Source: Cornus controversa (taxonomy: Eukaryota > Streptophyta > Magnoliopsida > Cornales > Cornaceae). Taken from it: DNA of 64,000 bases. This document shows, in pieces, positions 22,013-35,539 of the stretch (positions within the stretch are counted from its first letter, which is position 1; every line of letters begins with the position of its first letter). The position numbers and the translations under genes were made by a program. The stretch covers positions 85,639,270 to 85,703,269 of the forward strand of contig CM048846.1 of assembly GCA_026545225.1 (NCBI GenBank). The letters run 5' to 3'. Under the pieces are notes generated by a model that saw nothing but the letters and a program-made list of their open reading frames with translations, made no database searches and was not told where the DNA came from.

Positions 22013-24124
22013 CTATTTCTTGTTTGAATTCTTTTTAGCTTGAGAATTTTTGGGTTTGTTCCAATAATGTGATTTTTTAGCATGGACCATATTCTTAGCA
22101 AAAGAATTATACACATGAAAATTAGAATTATAATGTTTTCTCTTCTTATAGCAATAGTGTTGACTATGTCCATTCTTACCACAAAAAGTACAATGAAGCA
22201 CACTGGATATAACATTAGCATGCAAAGACTCAACTTGAGGCTTAGGTTTGGGAACAAACACATTCAAATTATTAGATTTAACAAAAATAGTTTTTCTCTT
22301 AGATGATGACCCAACAAAACCTAATCCAGTCTTATCTCCTACAAGCTTACCAACATTAATCATGCTATCAAGCTTAATCTGCCCACAAGTAAATACAATC
22401 AATATCTCTTGTGACTTTTTCAATTTACGCTCAAGAATATTAATTTTAGCAACAAGAGCATCTTTGGCAGAGATATCTTGACTTACCTCACTTTCGAGAA
22501 ACTTGACTTTGCTTTGAAGATTCAGAATTTCTATGTTTATTTTCTTAATCTTCTTCAAGATCTTTTTAGTTTCTTCTATCACAGATTCCTTTTCACTTTC
22601 TACCATCTTTAATTGCTTGATTTTAGCAACAAGAGCATCTTTGGCAGAGATATCTTGACTTACCTCACTTTCGAGAAACTTGACTTTGCTTTGAAGATTC
22701 ATAATTTCTGTTTTATTCTCTTTAATCTTCTTCTGGATCTTTTTAGTTTCTTCCATCACAGATTCCTTTTCACTTTCTACCATCTTCAATTGCTTGGTTT
22801 GCTTTTTGTAGGCTTTCTTGACTTTGATAATTTCTGTAAACAACTCTTCAAAAGCTTTGAATAGTTCTTCCTTGGTTAGTTCTTCTTTTCCTTCATCTTC
22901 AAAATCATCAGACCCAACTTGGCTTAGAGTTGTAACCTTTTCTGTTTCATCTACATTAGAAGAAGAATCACTAATAGTATCATCATTCAATAAAGTAACA
23001 AAAACAAAAGCATCATTCTCAACAGAAGAATCACCATCAGAGTTAGAAGATTCAGACTTAGATATAATAGGTTTCATGGCTTTCTTTTTAACCTTTGAAT
23101 TTTCCTTTGCACTAAAGCTATTTTTCTTCGGACTTGGACATTGAGTAGATGTGTGACCTTTACTACCACATGTCCAACAAGTGATCTCAGTATCCTTAGA
23201 GTCATCAACTTCTTTCTCTTTTCTCTCCTTACCTTTGGATAATGAGTCTTGATTCCGGAATTTAGAAGGATTTCATTTCCTAAGATTTCTATCTTTTTCA
23301 TATTTAAGAAATTTCTTAAATTTTTCTAGCAAGGAGTGCAACATCATTATCTGAATCATATTCAAAACTTTCAACTTCAGATTTTGAAGAATTTAAAACA
23401 TTTGACAATCTTGAAGACTTAAAGTCTTTGAGGTTTTTAAAGCCATATTTTTAGTTTTCTTAAGTTTTGGATATTTCATTTCAAAAGTTTGAATAGATCC
23501 AACTAATTCTGCCACCTCCATTGAATCAACATCCCTGCTCTCATCTAAGGCTTCCAACTTAGCTTGGAACCTATCAGGTAGTGACCTCATGATTTTTCTA
23601 ACAATCTGAAAAGATGGAATTCTCTCACCAAGATTAACACTACTTTGAACAATATCATTAAGCCTAGAATAAAAATCAGAAAATATCTCATCTTCATCCA
23701 TTCTAATTGTTTCAAATTTAGTTGCTAGCATTTGTAACTTTGATTTCCTTACCTTGGTGGTACCCTCATAGGTTACCTGTAAAATATCTCATGCTTCTTT
23801 CAAAGTAGAACATGCAGAGATTCTTGCAATTTCAGAAGGAACAATAGAATTAAATATAACATATAAACTTTTGTTGTTATGGTTAGCATCATCATGCTCA
23901 GCATTAAACCATGTTGTTTATCCTTAACTACGTACAGTCACAGTGGCATCACCAGTACCAGTGGTAGTGGCAGGAATTATATATCCATTCTTAACAGTCA
24001 TTCATACTCTTTCTGCTTGAGATTTTAGAAAAACTTTCATGCGAAACTTCTAAAAAGTATAATTTGAATAATCAAACAAAGGAGTTTGTTGAACAAATTC
24101 ACCATCTTTCATACTAGATTCCAT
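22013..24124 (-). pseudogene. Copia-type gag with two zinc knuckles and a coiled coil, broken
   Basis: Gag structural protein of the non-autonomous element. The minus-strand start is at 24124. The UBN2-like region is clear in 23393-23731 (MDEDEIFSDFYSRLNDIV; RKIMRSLPDRF). A first CCHC knuckle, CWTCGSKGHTSTQC, lies near 23150-23195. A long Lys/Glu-rich coiled coil is open in 22013-23077 (354 aa). It ends with a second knuckle, CTFCGKNGHSQHYC, near 22155-22200. Upstream frames have several stops and at least one frameshift, so the whole gag is not translatable. No protease motif follows, unlike in intact Copia elements. Confidence 0.82.
22440..22800 (-). repeat. Two-copy ~180-bp tandem repeat in the gag coiled coil
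   Basis: The blocks at about 22440-22620 and 22621-22800 are nearly identical. Both encode KFLESEVSQDISAKDALVAK and MVESEKESV. It extends the coiled coil by about 60 residues in frame. Confidence 0.9.
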
Positions 24125-24215
24125 GATAATTTTTTTAAATAAAAATAAATTTTGATTTTAAAAATACTTTGCAAAGAACTAATCACAAATTATAGCATAT
24201 TGCTTTAATACCAAA

Positions 24216-25384
24216 TGTGAGTTATGCGGTGCGAAAGTGGTTGTGAAAGTAATTTAAAACCTAGAAGGGGTGAATAGGTTTATTTGCTCGTTTCCTTAAT
24301 TTTTCAATTTAATTCAATTTTATACCCAATTAATAATTTACCAAACATATAAAAACAAGTAAATAAAGTAAAGTGCAAGTAATGTAAAGAATGCATTAGA
24401 TATACGCGAAAAACTCATATAAAAAAAAAATCACTAGGGAGGCAAAAGTCTCAGAAAACCAATCCACTATAATGAAGCAAAGTACAACAGACTTTGTCTC
24501 AGTCTCACACCTCCTTCACTCTGACAAGAATTTGATTACGAACACCTCAGGCTTACAATTGCGACTTTAGGTCCAACTACTACAAACTTTCGACTAACGT
24601 CACGATCTTTACAGAAAGGTTGTTGGAAGAACAAAAATACTCAGCAAGTATCTCGTTCCCTTCATAGTGCAATATGATTTACCTTTCTTCTTCAGCAAGT
24701 AATAGAGAAACCACAAATCCAATACTCTGATTAGCAGATAATTTGATGAAAAATCTGAATAGCCAATCAATAGAAGAACACCATCCTAAATGTCACTCGT
24801 AAATTATAAATATGTGCTTTCAAAATATAGAAAAATATGTTGCCCTAAAAATATTAATTATCAAGACATATATGTAGAGAAAACATAGATACGTATATAT
24901 AGGCAATGGAGTCCTAATCCTACTTGGAAAACAAGTTGAAAACCAATATAGAACTTTTCTAGAAGTTTCAAACCCAATAGGAATAAGTATTTTCGTTAAA
25001 ATTAATTTTCTATTTGGAATAGGCTAAGTAGGACCGGTGCCCAAAAACAAGGACTAGTGAGACTTTTAAAATTTCCTGCAAAAACAAAAGTACCGAACAA
25101 AGTTGGACTGATCCTGAAAAATGGGGACCGATCATATTTTGAAAAAGCCTAATTTTTTTTCAGAAACCCTAGTTTTTCAAAATAGGCTCGGAATATAAAG
25201 TGGAATGTGCCCTCACCATACTTACCTGTACTATATGATGTTCTCCTTGGAATAATTGTCTCCATGCACTTGTGTATCAATTTGAAGATGTTTATGATTG
25301 ATACAAAAAATAAATGAAAAATTATAACTCAATCAATCCGGTTTTGAACACCGAAATTCATTAATTACAAATTTATATCTCACA
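24216..25384 (-). repeat. 5' LTR of the gag-only element
   Basis: 1169 bp, the partner of 17507-18700. Its low-coordinate end adjoins the primer-binding site, which fixes the direction of the element as minus. Confidence 0.9.
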
Positions 25385-25389
25385 TTAAT

Positions 25390-26548
25390 GTCTCCACAAT
25401 TAAAAAAAATAACAAAAGATTACATAGTTTTAAATATGATACAAACAAGAAAAATGTCATTATAGAGTGTTTTAATAAAAGGAATAAAATAACAAAAGAA
25501 ATAATGTTAGTTTTGTGTTCGTTTCTCTTACCGAGAACTGTAAGTATGTAATCTAGTAGTATTTATTTTACTTCCCAATGAGTTTTTTGTGAAAATAAAT
25601 AAATTAATAAATTCGTAAAATGTATGATATAAAGTAAGTGAAAAACTTGAAAAGAATTTTTTTTTCTTGTTAATATATTAACATAAACAATTTTAATTAA
25701 CTCTCAATAATTTTTATTTAAATATTCAATTCTATTTGCTTTTAAGATGGAAAAAAAAAAAGAAAGTTTAAAAGGCAATATCTTCAAGAATAAGTAGGAG
25801 TACTTTAAATTCAATCTATTTATATGGGCCCACATAAAAAAAAATTTTTGAATAAAAGTATATTATATAAGAAAGAAAAATTAGAGCAAGCTTGTGTGTG
25901 TGTGTGTGAGAGAGATAGAGAGAGAGAGAGAGAGAGATGTAGAGAGGGGTGCGAAAGGGTTAAAATTTGATATTTAGTATAACATGTCCAAGAGGAACAT
26001 TTTGGAGATGTTAAAAGGAAACAACCGAAATAATATATTTGCTTTATATCAAATGTCACATAAAAGTGGTCACTAGGGTTATACGAAGTTTTTAGCAAAA
26101 TTAAGATATGACATAATTCATTTTTAAAAGTAAGAAATCATTGTGCACATATAGTATACTATATGGTAGGAGTGTTTTGTACATTTTACCCTAAATGTTG
26201 TTACACGCTATTTTTCCATACAAGCTTAAAAACAACACATGATTCACAACACTAAGCTAGGAGTTGGGAATTGGAAAACTGGATATTTGTTTTGGGCGAA
26301 CAAAAGATCATCTTATTAAAAGTATTATTCAAATCCTTATTAAAAGTATTATTCAAATCTTGAGAGCAACCATTTGTGAAAGTGCAAATACTTTGGTGCT
26401 TTAAACTAAAATATATTTTTCACAAAATATAAAAAAAATCACCAAAGACTACGGTTAAGTGGTACTTTCTCGCCTTTCAAAGTAGAATATCAAGGGTTCA
26501 AATTCTCATAGAGACAATTTGAGTGTCTTTCTTTCCATGGTGTGTGTG

Positions 26549-26600
<52 letters not shown>

Positions 26601-27535
26601 ATAAAATATAAAAAAAACCACCAAAGACTATAGTTTAGTGGTACTTTCACACCTTCCAAAATAGAATATCAAGGGTTCAAATTCTCGTAGAGGCAATTTG
26701 AGTGTCTTTCTTGCCATGGTGTTTATATATATATATATATATATATATAAGAAAAAATCATTTTCTTAATTGAATTTTGAATTTTTTTTTGTGAAAATAC
26801 ACAATAGATGTTTATATAAGCATGTATATAGAAGAAAATACATGAATTTTCAAACATTAAGTTTAAGGATCAGTCCTCTTGGATTCAAAAAATTCTTTGG
26901 AGGTGGGGTGTTGTGTAGCAACTAGAAAAAAAAATACATGAATTTTCAATTATAGACATATACAAGTAATTATACTTGAAAATTCGTATTCAAATGTCAC
27001 ATGCAAACATATATAAATTAGTATAACTGTGCATAGACAGATTCAAGCACTATGCTGCATATGCATGTGAACATAATGTTTACATATATATAAAAATATT
27101 TATTGGTTGTACATTTAAAATTCAACTTTATATTTGTGGAGTGACTTGATAGAAAAATCATAGTTCATTATTTTCATTTATTCCAAAAAAAAAAATTTTA
27201 ATATTTTATAGAACCATAAAATAGAAAATTGAAAGAGTTCAGATTTCTAACCTACCTTCTATAATAATGATAAAGATACACCTAACACAAAACACTAGAA
27301 AAAAAAACACCTTATTTTACATGACTACAAACAGTCGCAAAGAAAAGTCCAGCCATCTGGAGACATCAAAATATTTGTAATCAAGTGGTACTTTCTCGCC
27401 TTCTAAAGTAAAAGGTTGAGGGTTCAAGTTTTCATAGGGACGAGAAGATCTACAATACACCCGATGTAAATACACCGCATGAATCTGGATCTTGTATTTT
27501 ATACATGCAAAATAAAACCTACCATACAATACGCA
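25390..27535. other. AT-rich intergenic stretch with simple repeats
   Basis: No gene seen. It holds a (GT)n(GA)n tract at about 25891-25936, (GT)n followed by (TA)n at about 26541-26596, an (AT)n tract at about 26723-26749, and three SINE-like pieces listed separately. Confidence 0.6.
26420..26722 (+). repeat. Two tandem tRNA-related SINE-like copies
   Basis: Copies at about 26420-26540 and 26597-26722 both carry an A-box-like TTAAGTGGTAC/TTTAGTGGTAC and, about 45 bases on, a B-box-like GGGTTCAAATTCTC. They then share CAATTTGAGTGTCTTTCTT and end in GT/AT simple repeats. A third, shorter relative lies at 27375-27440. The promoter boxes suggest origin from a tRNA-type SINE. Ends are not defined. 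Confidence 0.5.
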
Positions 27536-30500
27536 TGGTCCAGAGTCATCTCCCCTTCCCCATTAATAGTGGATTAAATGATTTCCATCCCTTTATCCAA
27601 AAAATTATGTGAAAGAAATAACTACCAACCTGTTAATCATTGTTCTCCCTGTTTTTTTATACATACGCAATAAAACCTACCGTATAACACGCACGGTTCA
27701 GAGTCATCTCCCCTTCTCCATTAACAGTGGATTAAAAGATTTCCATCCCTTTAACCAAAAAATGATGTGAAAGAAACAACTACTAACCTGTTAATTATTG
27801 CTCTCCCTATTTTATAAAATTACAAGAAAGTCTTGCACATACACGCACGGTCCAGAGTCATCTCCCCTTCCCCATTAACAGTGGATTAAATGATTTCCAT
27901 CCCCTTATCCAAAAAATGATGTGAAAGAAACAACTATGAACCGGTTAATCCAAAAAACAATGTGGAAGAAACAACTACCAACCGGTTAATCATTGATCTC
28001 CCTGTTTTTTTATACATGTGCAACAAATCTATCGTGTATGTTGTACAAGCACAGTCCAGAGTCATCTCCCTTTCCAATTAATAGTGGATTAAATGATTTA
28101 CATCCCTTTATCCAAAAAATTATGTGAAAGAAACAACTACTAACCTGTTAATCATTTCTCTCCCTATTTTATAAAATTACAAGAAAGGGTTGCGCATACA
28201 CGCACAGTCCAGAGTCATCTCCCCTTCCTCATTAACAATGGATTAAGTGATTTCCATCTCTTTATCCAAAAGATGATGTGAAAGAAATAACTACCAACCT
28301 GTTAATCATTGCTCTCCTTATTTTATAAAATTACAAGAAAGGCTTGCACATACACGCACGGTCCAGAGTCATCTCCCCTTCCCCATTAATAGTGGATTAA
28401 ATGATTTCCATCCCTTTATCCAAAAAATGATGTGAAAGAAACAACTATCAACCGGTTAATCCAAAAAATGATGTAGAAGAAACAACTACCAACCGGTTAA
28501 TTATTGCTCTCCCTATTTTTTTATATATGTGCAACAAAACCTACCGTGCGTATTGTACACTCACAATCCAGAGTCATCTCCCTTTCCAATTAACAGTGGA
28601 TTAAATGATTTACATCCCTTTATCCAAAAAAATAATGTGAAAGACACAACTACTAACCTGTTAATCATTGCTCTCCCTGTTTTATAAAATTACAAGAAAG
28701 GGTTGCGCATACACGCACGGTCCAGAGTCATCTCCCGTTCCCTATTAACAATGGATTAAATGATTTCCATCCCTTTTATACAAAAGATGATGTGAAAGAA
28801 ATAACTACCAACCTGTTAATCATTGCTCTCCCTTTTTTTTATTCATGCACATTAAAACCTACCGTGCGTGTTGTACACGCATTGTCCAGAGTCATCTCCC
28901 GTTCTCCATTAACAGTGGATTAAATGATTTCCATCCCTTTATCCAAAAAATGATGTGAAAGAAACAACTACCAACCTATTAATTATTGCTCTCCCTGTTT
29001 TATAAAATTACAAGAAAGGGTTGCGCATACACGCACGATCCAGAGTCATCTCCCCGTCCCCATTAACAGTGGATTAAATGATTTCCATCCCTTTATCCAA
29101 AAAATGATATAAAAGAAACAACTACCAACCGGGTAATCCAAAAAATGATGTGAAAGAAACAACTACCAACCTGTTAATTATTGTTATCCCTATTTTTTTA
29201 TACATACGCAATAAAACCTACCGTATAACACGCACGGTCCAGAGTCATCTCCCCTTCTCCATTAACAGTGGATTAAAAGATTTCCATCCCTTTAACCAAA
29301 AAATGATGTGAAAGAAACAACTACTAACCTGTTAATTATTGTTTTCCCTATTTTATAAAATTACAAGAAAGTCTTGCACATACACACATGGTCCAGAGTC
29401 ATCTCCCCTTCCCCATTAACAGTGGATTAAATGATTTCCATCCCCTTATCCAAAAAATGATGTGAAAGAAACAACTATGAACCGGTTAATACAAAAAATA
29501 ATGTGGAAGAAACAACTACCAACCGGTTAATCATTGATCTCCATGTTTTTTTATACATGTGCAACAAACGTATCGTGCGTGTTGTACACGCACAGTCCAG
29601 AGTCATCTCCCTTTCCAATTAATAGTGGATTAAATGATTTACATCCTTTTATCCAAAAAATTATGTGAAAGAAACAATTACTAACCTGTTAATCATTGCT
29701 CTCCCTGTTTTATAAAATTATAAGAAAGGGTTGTGCATACACGTACAGTCCAGAGTCATCTCCCCTTCCCCATTAACAATGGATTAAGTGATTTCCATCT
29801 CTTTATCCAAAAAATGATGTGAAAGAAATAACTACCAACCTGTTAATCATTGCCTCCCTATTTTATAAAATTACAAGAAAGGCTTGCACATACACGCACG
29901 GTCCAGAGTCATCTCCCCTTCCCCATTAACAGTGGATTAAATGATTTCCATCCCTTTATCCAAAAAATGATGTGAAAGAAACAATTATCAACCGGTTAAT
30001 CCAGAAAATGATGTGGAAGAAATAACTACCAACCGGTTAATTATTGTTCTCCCTATTTTTTTATATATGCGCAACAAAACCTACCGTGCGTATTGTACAC
30101 TCACAGTCCAGAGTCATCTCCCTTTCCAATTAACAGTGGATTAAATGATTTACATCCCTTTATCCAAAAAAATAATGTGAAAGAAATAAACTACTAACCT
30201 GTTAATCATTGCTCTCCCTGTTTTATAAAATTACAAGAAAGGGTTGCGCATACACGCACGGTCTAGAGTCATCTCCCGTTCCCTATTAACAATGGATTAA
30301 ATGATTTCCATCCATTTTATCCAAAAGATGATATGAAAGAAATAACTACCAACCTGTTAATCATTGCTCTCCCTTTTTTTTATACATGCACATTAAAACC
30401 TACCGTGCGTGTTGTACACGCATTGTCCAGAGTCATCTCCCGTTCTCCATTAACTGTGGATTAAATGATTTCCATCCCTTTATCCAAAAAATAATGTGAA

Positions 30501-30866
30501 AGAAACAACTACCAACCTATTAATCATTGCTCTCCCTGCTTTATAAAATTACAAGAAAGGGTTGCGCATACACGCACGATCCAGAGTCATCTCCCCTTCC
30601 CTATTAACAGTGGATTAAATGATTTTCATTCCTTTATCCAAAAAATGATATGAAAGAAACAACTACCAACCTGGTAATCCAAAAAATGATGTGAAAGAAA
30701 CAACTACCAACCGGTTAATCATTGCTCTCCCTATCTTTTTATACATACGCAATAAAACCTACCATGCGTGGTGTACACACATGGTCTAGAGTCATCTCCC
30801 TTTCCAATTAACAGTGGATTAAATGATTTACACCCCTTTATCCAAAAAATGATGTGAAAGAAACAA
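27536..30866. repeat. Satellite-like tandem array, left part (two 1.54-kb higher-order blocks)
   Basis: About 21 monomers, each marked by CCAGAGTCATCTCCC and followed by GTGGATTAAATGATTTCCAT. Markers occur near 27540, 27700, 27853, 28058, 28210, 28364, 28569, 28723, 28885, 29039, 29233, 29392, 29587, 29748, 29904, 30109, 30261, 30427, 30580 and 30785. Spacings alternate between about 153, 160 and 200. From 27700 the pattern repeats with a shift of 1529-1552 bp, so nine monomers form one higher-order unit present twice. No coding capacity. Confidence 0.9.
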
Positions 30867-30871
30867 CTACC

Positions 30872-31087
30872 TGTCAATTGTATTGAATGACCTCTGTGTG
30901 AGGGTACTTCTTATTTATAGCAATGTTTGAGCTAATTACATGGTTGAATCTCAGCAATTACATTAATCCTGTTTAGCTAAATAAGAAGCTAAAATATACA
31001 GCTAATCACAAAATATTTACAGCTATAATACAAGAATCATGCCATAAATAGATAGGCTAATTATGGCTTGATATAATCTCACTGATA
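30872..31087 (-). repeat. 3' LTR of the array-nested Copia
   Basis: 216 bp. It matches 35540-35756 along its full length, sharing for example TGAATGACCTCTGTGTGAGG and AAATATTTACA.CTATAATAC. Confidence 0.92.
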
Positions 31088-31099
31088 TCCCCCCTCAAA

Positions 31100-34000
31100 T
31101 TGATGCGAGTCGATCAAGAAGCATCAGTTTGCCCAAGAGAAACTGATGGCGCTGACGAGTTATGGCTTTCGTAAAGATGTCAGCAATCTAGAGGTCAGTG
31201 GAAATGTGAGGAAGATAAATGACACGAGTGTCCAATGCTTCCCGAATAGAGTGACAATCCTTCTTAATATGCTTCGTGCGCTCATGATAAACGGGATTTG
31301 AATAGCACTAGTGTTATCAGCATGGAGAGGAATGGGATCAGGTTGAAAGAAACCTAGCCCAGCAAAAAGCCCACGAAGCCAACTAATCTCAAAACAAGCA
31401 GCAGACATTGCATAGTATTCAAATTAAGTAGAAGATTTCGAAACACGAGCCTACTTTTTACTCTTCCATGAGATCAAAGAATCTCTAAGGAAGAGGCACC
31501 AGCCTATGACAAAATGGCGAGTATCAGGACAACCGGCCCAACATCACTATAAGCAACGAGACGAAGAGGAGAGCCAGCAGGAAAGAACAATCCACGGCTA
31601 AGGGACCCCCGAAGGTATCGAATGATAAGATGAACGGCAGCTAAGTGTAAATGGTGTGGAGTCTGCATAAACTGGCTAACCTGCTGGACATCAAAGTTAA
31701 TATCAGGCTGATTAATAGTCAAATAGTTCAAGTTACCCACCAGCTGGCGATAAAAAGTAGGATCAGAAAGGAGATCACCCTCCTCACGACGATACTTCGC
31801 GTTAACTTCTAGAGGAGTATCCACAGAAGAAGTATCTTGAAGACTAGCCAAAGTAATTAAATCCTGTGTATACTTATGTTGATTTAGGAAGATGCTCGAA
31901 GGAGTAGTGTAAACTTCCAATCCCAAGAAGTACGTAAGAGGACCGAGATCTTGCATATGAAATGAGGCGTGAAGTTACTGCTAGAGATTATCAATCAAAG
32001 CAGAATTGGTCCCGGTGATAACAATATCATCAACATAAACCAGAAGAAGAACAATACCAGCAAATGTCTTGCAAAGGAACAAAGAAAAGTTATATTGGCT
32101 TTGCTGAAAGGAAAACTAAAATAAGGTAGTTCGAAACTTGTCAAACCATGCTTGGGGAGCCTGTTTCAGCCCATAGAGAGATCACTTCAACTTACATATA
32201 TCCGAAGAAGATGAGGAGAAAAAACCAGGTGGGAGGGCCATGTAAATTTCCTCTTTGAGATCACCATGAAGAAATGTGTTTTTGACGTCCATTTGATGAA
32301 GTGACCAGCCTTGTGAAGCAGCAATAGAAATAAACGTACGCACTGTAGTCATCTTGGCTACTGGAGCAAAAGTCTCCTCATAGTCCACCCCATACTCTTA
32401 CTTGTTTCTAAGGGCAACCAACCGTGACTTATACCGGTTTAGATTTCCATCAAAGCGGAGCTTGATCGAGTAAACCCATTTACAACCGATGGCCTTAATA
32501 TTAGACGGGCAAAGAACTACGTCCCATATAAGATTGTCATGGAGAGCCCTAAGTTCCTCATCCATCGCTTTCTGCCAATATTCATGTTTAACAGCCCTAG
32601 AAAAGCATGTAGGAATGGGAATAGAAGTTAAAGTAGCATTAAAATCATACCAATCAGGAGGGCGTGATACTCTTGCAAAGCGTCGAGGACTAGGTGCAAG
32701 AGCCATGTCAGGCTCAAGAGGCGTAGATGGCGTTGGATCAAGTGCAGAGGAAGGGTCAAGCTTGAGAGAGGGCAAAGTCCATAGATGTCTAGTATACACA
32801 ATTCCAGGTTGGAACCGTTTAGGTAGAGGAGGTAATTCATCATAATAAGGAAGAACACTAAGCTCAGGTAAGGGCGCTCAATATGGGTAGAAAAGTAATA
32901 TTGATTTTCAAAGAAAACAACATTACGCATTACGAGAAGTACGAATTTTATTAGAACTAGGATCATAGCAAACATAGCCTTTGTGAGAAATACTGTAACC
33001 CATAAAGACACATTTAACAGACTGAGCAGAAAGTTTGTGACGTTTATGAGAATGTAAATGAACAAAACAAACACATCCAAAAGCATACAAATTAAGATAG
33101 CTAGGATGCTGATGATGCAAACGAAAATAAGGAGAATCAAAATTCAAGACCTGAGAGGGCAGTTTATTATTAATTAAGTAAACTGCGGTAGATAAGGCCT
33201 CAACCCATAATTTAGAAGGAACAGAGGACTCAAGCAATAAGGTGCCAACAACGTCCAATAGATGTCGGTTCTTACATTCGGCCACACCATTTTGCTGTGG
33301 GGTATGAGGACAGGAGCGTTGAGATATAATACCTTTGTGGTGTAAGAAATCATGAAACTCATGGGACATTTATTCCCCACCAGAATCAAACCGCAAAATC
33401 TTAATACCTGTAGAAAATTGGGTCTCAATATATGTTACAAAGGTTTGAAAAACGAACAAGACCTCAGATTTGGACAGAGGAAAATAGACCCAAGTATATC
33501 AACTGAAATCATCAATGAATGTCACAAAATATTTGTATTGAGCATGAGAAATTACAAGAGAAATACCCCAAACATCACTATACACAATATCAAAGCATTT
33601 TGTAGCATAACTACCATGAGAAGGAAATGAAAGAGTTTTACTTTTACCAAGTTTGCATACCGAACAATCAAATGAAAAAACTTTAGAAACGTGTTCTTTA
33701 TTGCCTAACAAACCAGAACTTAACATATGAGACAAAATAACAGAGTTCGGATGACCCAAACGTTTGTGCCACATTTCACTCTGAGAATGAGCTATCATAC
33801 AAGCCAAAGATAAACTAGAAATGGAAAAGTGCAATGGAAAAAGTTTGCCAACTTTAGGCCCCTTCGCGAGTATCTTCCCCAACACATGATCCTACACAAG
33901 ACAACCATCACGGGAGAAATGAACATCACAGTTACTATCAACTAACTGGTCAACTGAGATAAGACTAGTAGAAAGTTCTGGAGATACATAAACATCGCTG

Positions 34001-35101
34001 AAAGAAGAATTAATATCCCCGACTTCATTAATAGCTAAATGACTCCCATTAGCTATCTGAATCTGGGATGAACCATGATAAGGGCAAACATTGCAAAGAG
34101 TGTCGGACAATCTAGTCATATGATTGGATGCAGCAGAGTCAACAAGCCAAGATTGAGATGCAGTAGTACTATTACCTTGGAGCCCTAAGGCAGAAAAGAC
34201 GGACATAATCATCTGCTGAACCATCTCTGGAGTAAGGACAAATTGATCACCAGCTGTAGAAGGACCAACCGCAGCCTGATAGGCATGAGCTTGACGATTC
34301 TGGGGACGAATAGGACATTTTTTGATAATATGGTCCGGCTTCTTGTAGTAATTACAAGATTTCTTTGAACAGTGAGCAGCAATGTGCCCATACTCATTGC
34401 AACTGAAGCATTGAACCTTCCACATACCTACCCTTGCCTTTCCCATGAGCTGCATACGCAACAACATTAGATGTCATTTTATCTTGCTGAAAAATGACTT
34501 GTGTCGCAAAATGCTGCTCCTCCCGAATTAATTCTCCAAAGCACATATCCAATGAAGGAAAAGGACCACGGTTCATCAAATTAGAGTGAGTTGCCTCGAA
34601 TTTAGGCTGTACTTTCATCAAAAACTGGTATCTCTTACTCTGTTCATGAACTTCCTGAACAACAGAGAAAGATGTCGCTGGCACCTTAGTATAAACCATG
34701 TCAGCAAATTCACCCCATAAGTTCTGAAACCCAGAAAAATAATCTTGAATAGAGAGATCGCCCTGAGTGTAATTGGCAATCTCATATTCCAGTTGAAAAC
34801 GTCGGGTTGTGTTGTCTTGATTATAAACTTTCTGCAAAAAATTTCACATACTTTTAGCAGTTTTGTACGGCCTCAGATATAGGACAATATGAGGATCAAT
34901 GGATCCTAAGATCCATGACATTACTCTAGCATCTTTGACCTTCCACTGAGCCAATTTAGGAAGCTTAGTTGGAGCCAGGTCACTTCCGTCAATATGGCCC
35001 CATAACTCCTTCCTCATAACAAATACGCAGAATTGAAATTCCCAAGTACCATAATTTTTACCCATGAAGCACACACCACAAGAATCTGAGTTGGTAGTCA
35101 T
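31100..35101 (-). pseudogene. Broken gag-pol of the array-nested Copia
   Basis: Remnant polyprotein read on the minus strand. Gag starts at ATG 35101 and meets a TGA at 34844-34846, then continues in 34394-34837. Zinc knuckle CFSCNEYGHIAAHC is near 34400; a second one (CNYYKKPDHIIKKC) has lost its second Cys. Protease is WLVDSAASNHM near 34140. Pre-integrase is WHKRLGHPNS with CSVCKLGK (33640-33780). The integrase shows YSDVWG and PQQNGVAE (33280-33600). RT fragments are CKWVYSIKLRFDGN (32430-32500) and [18 protein letters not shown] (32330-32390). RNase H remains around 31160-31600, where the usual Ala-Asp-Trp has decayed. Multiple stops and frameshifts are present. Confidence 0.9.
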
Positions 35102-35539
35102 GATGCCTGTAACACAACAATAAAAGACAAGACAAAAAATGCAAAAAACACTAACTAGCAAAGCACAAAGAGCCCAACATAAAGAAAATAAGCCCAAAAC
35201 AATTACCTACCCTAGAAAGAGAAGCAACTGTGTGTGCAACAGAGTCTATCGAGTACAACCAGCCACCCCAGTTCAAGCCGACAGCTTCTAGATATTTCCG
35301 ACAACCACAAAACTCCTCTAGGTATCTCAGACAACCACAAACTCACACCAAAATGTCTCTAGAGCACCATAATTATGCCCATAAACTACCGATAGCCACA
35401 AAACTCACACCATAATGAACCTCTAATACCCAGAGATTCCCGAAACAAAAGAAAACTGCCTAAGGTGACTCAACAACCCTCATAATCACGAAAGAAATTG
35501 ACCCAAAAAACCCAATTCAAATTTTAGGCTCTGATACCA

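Larger units (their letters stand above)
17507..25384 (-). mobile_element. Gag-only LTR retrotransposon (7.9 kb), non-autonomous
   Basis: Minus-strand element with a perfect 5-bp target duplication TTAAT (17502-17506 and 25385-25389). LTRs are 17507-18700 (3') and 24216-25384 (5'), beginning TGTGA and ending TCACA. Primer site TGGTATTAAAGC is at 24202-24213, two bases inside the 5' LTR. The polypurine tract (AAAGGTGGGGAT) is next to the 3' LTR at about 18701-18712. It encodes a Copia-type gag with two zinc knuckles. I found no protease, integrase, reverse transcriptase or RNase H. A different reading frame sits in the 3' half. The LTRs differ at roughly one base in ten over the part I compared, so the insertion is old. 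Confidence 0.88.

Noticed and set aside
22818..23144. A plus-strand Ser-rich frame
   Set aside because: It is antisense to the gag coiled coil; Glu/Lys codons read backwards give Ser/Phe/Leu.
27317..27529. A small minus-strand frame before the tandem array
   Set aside because: It overlaps a SINE-like piece read backwards and the array edge; no protein similarity recognised.
27536..30866. The array as a possible CRISPR-like array
   Set aside because: Monomers are directly adjoining and vary throughout. There are no unique spacers, and this is plant nuclear DNA.
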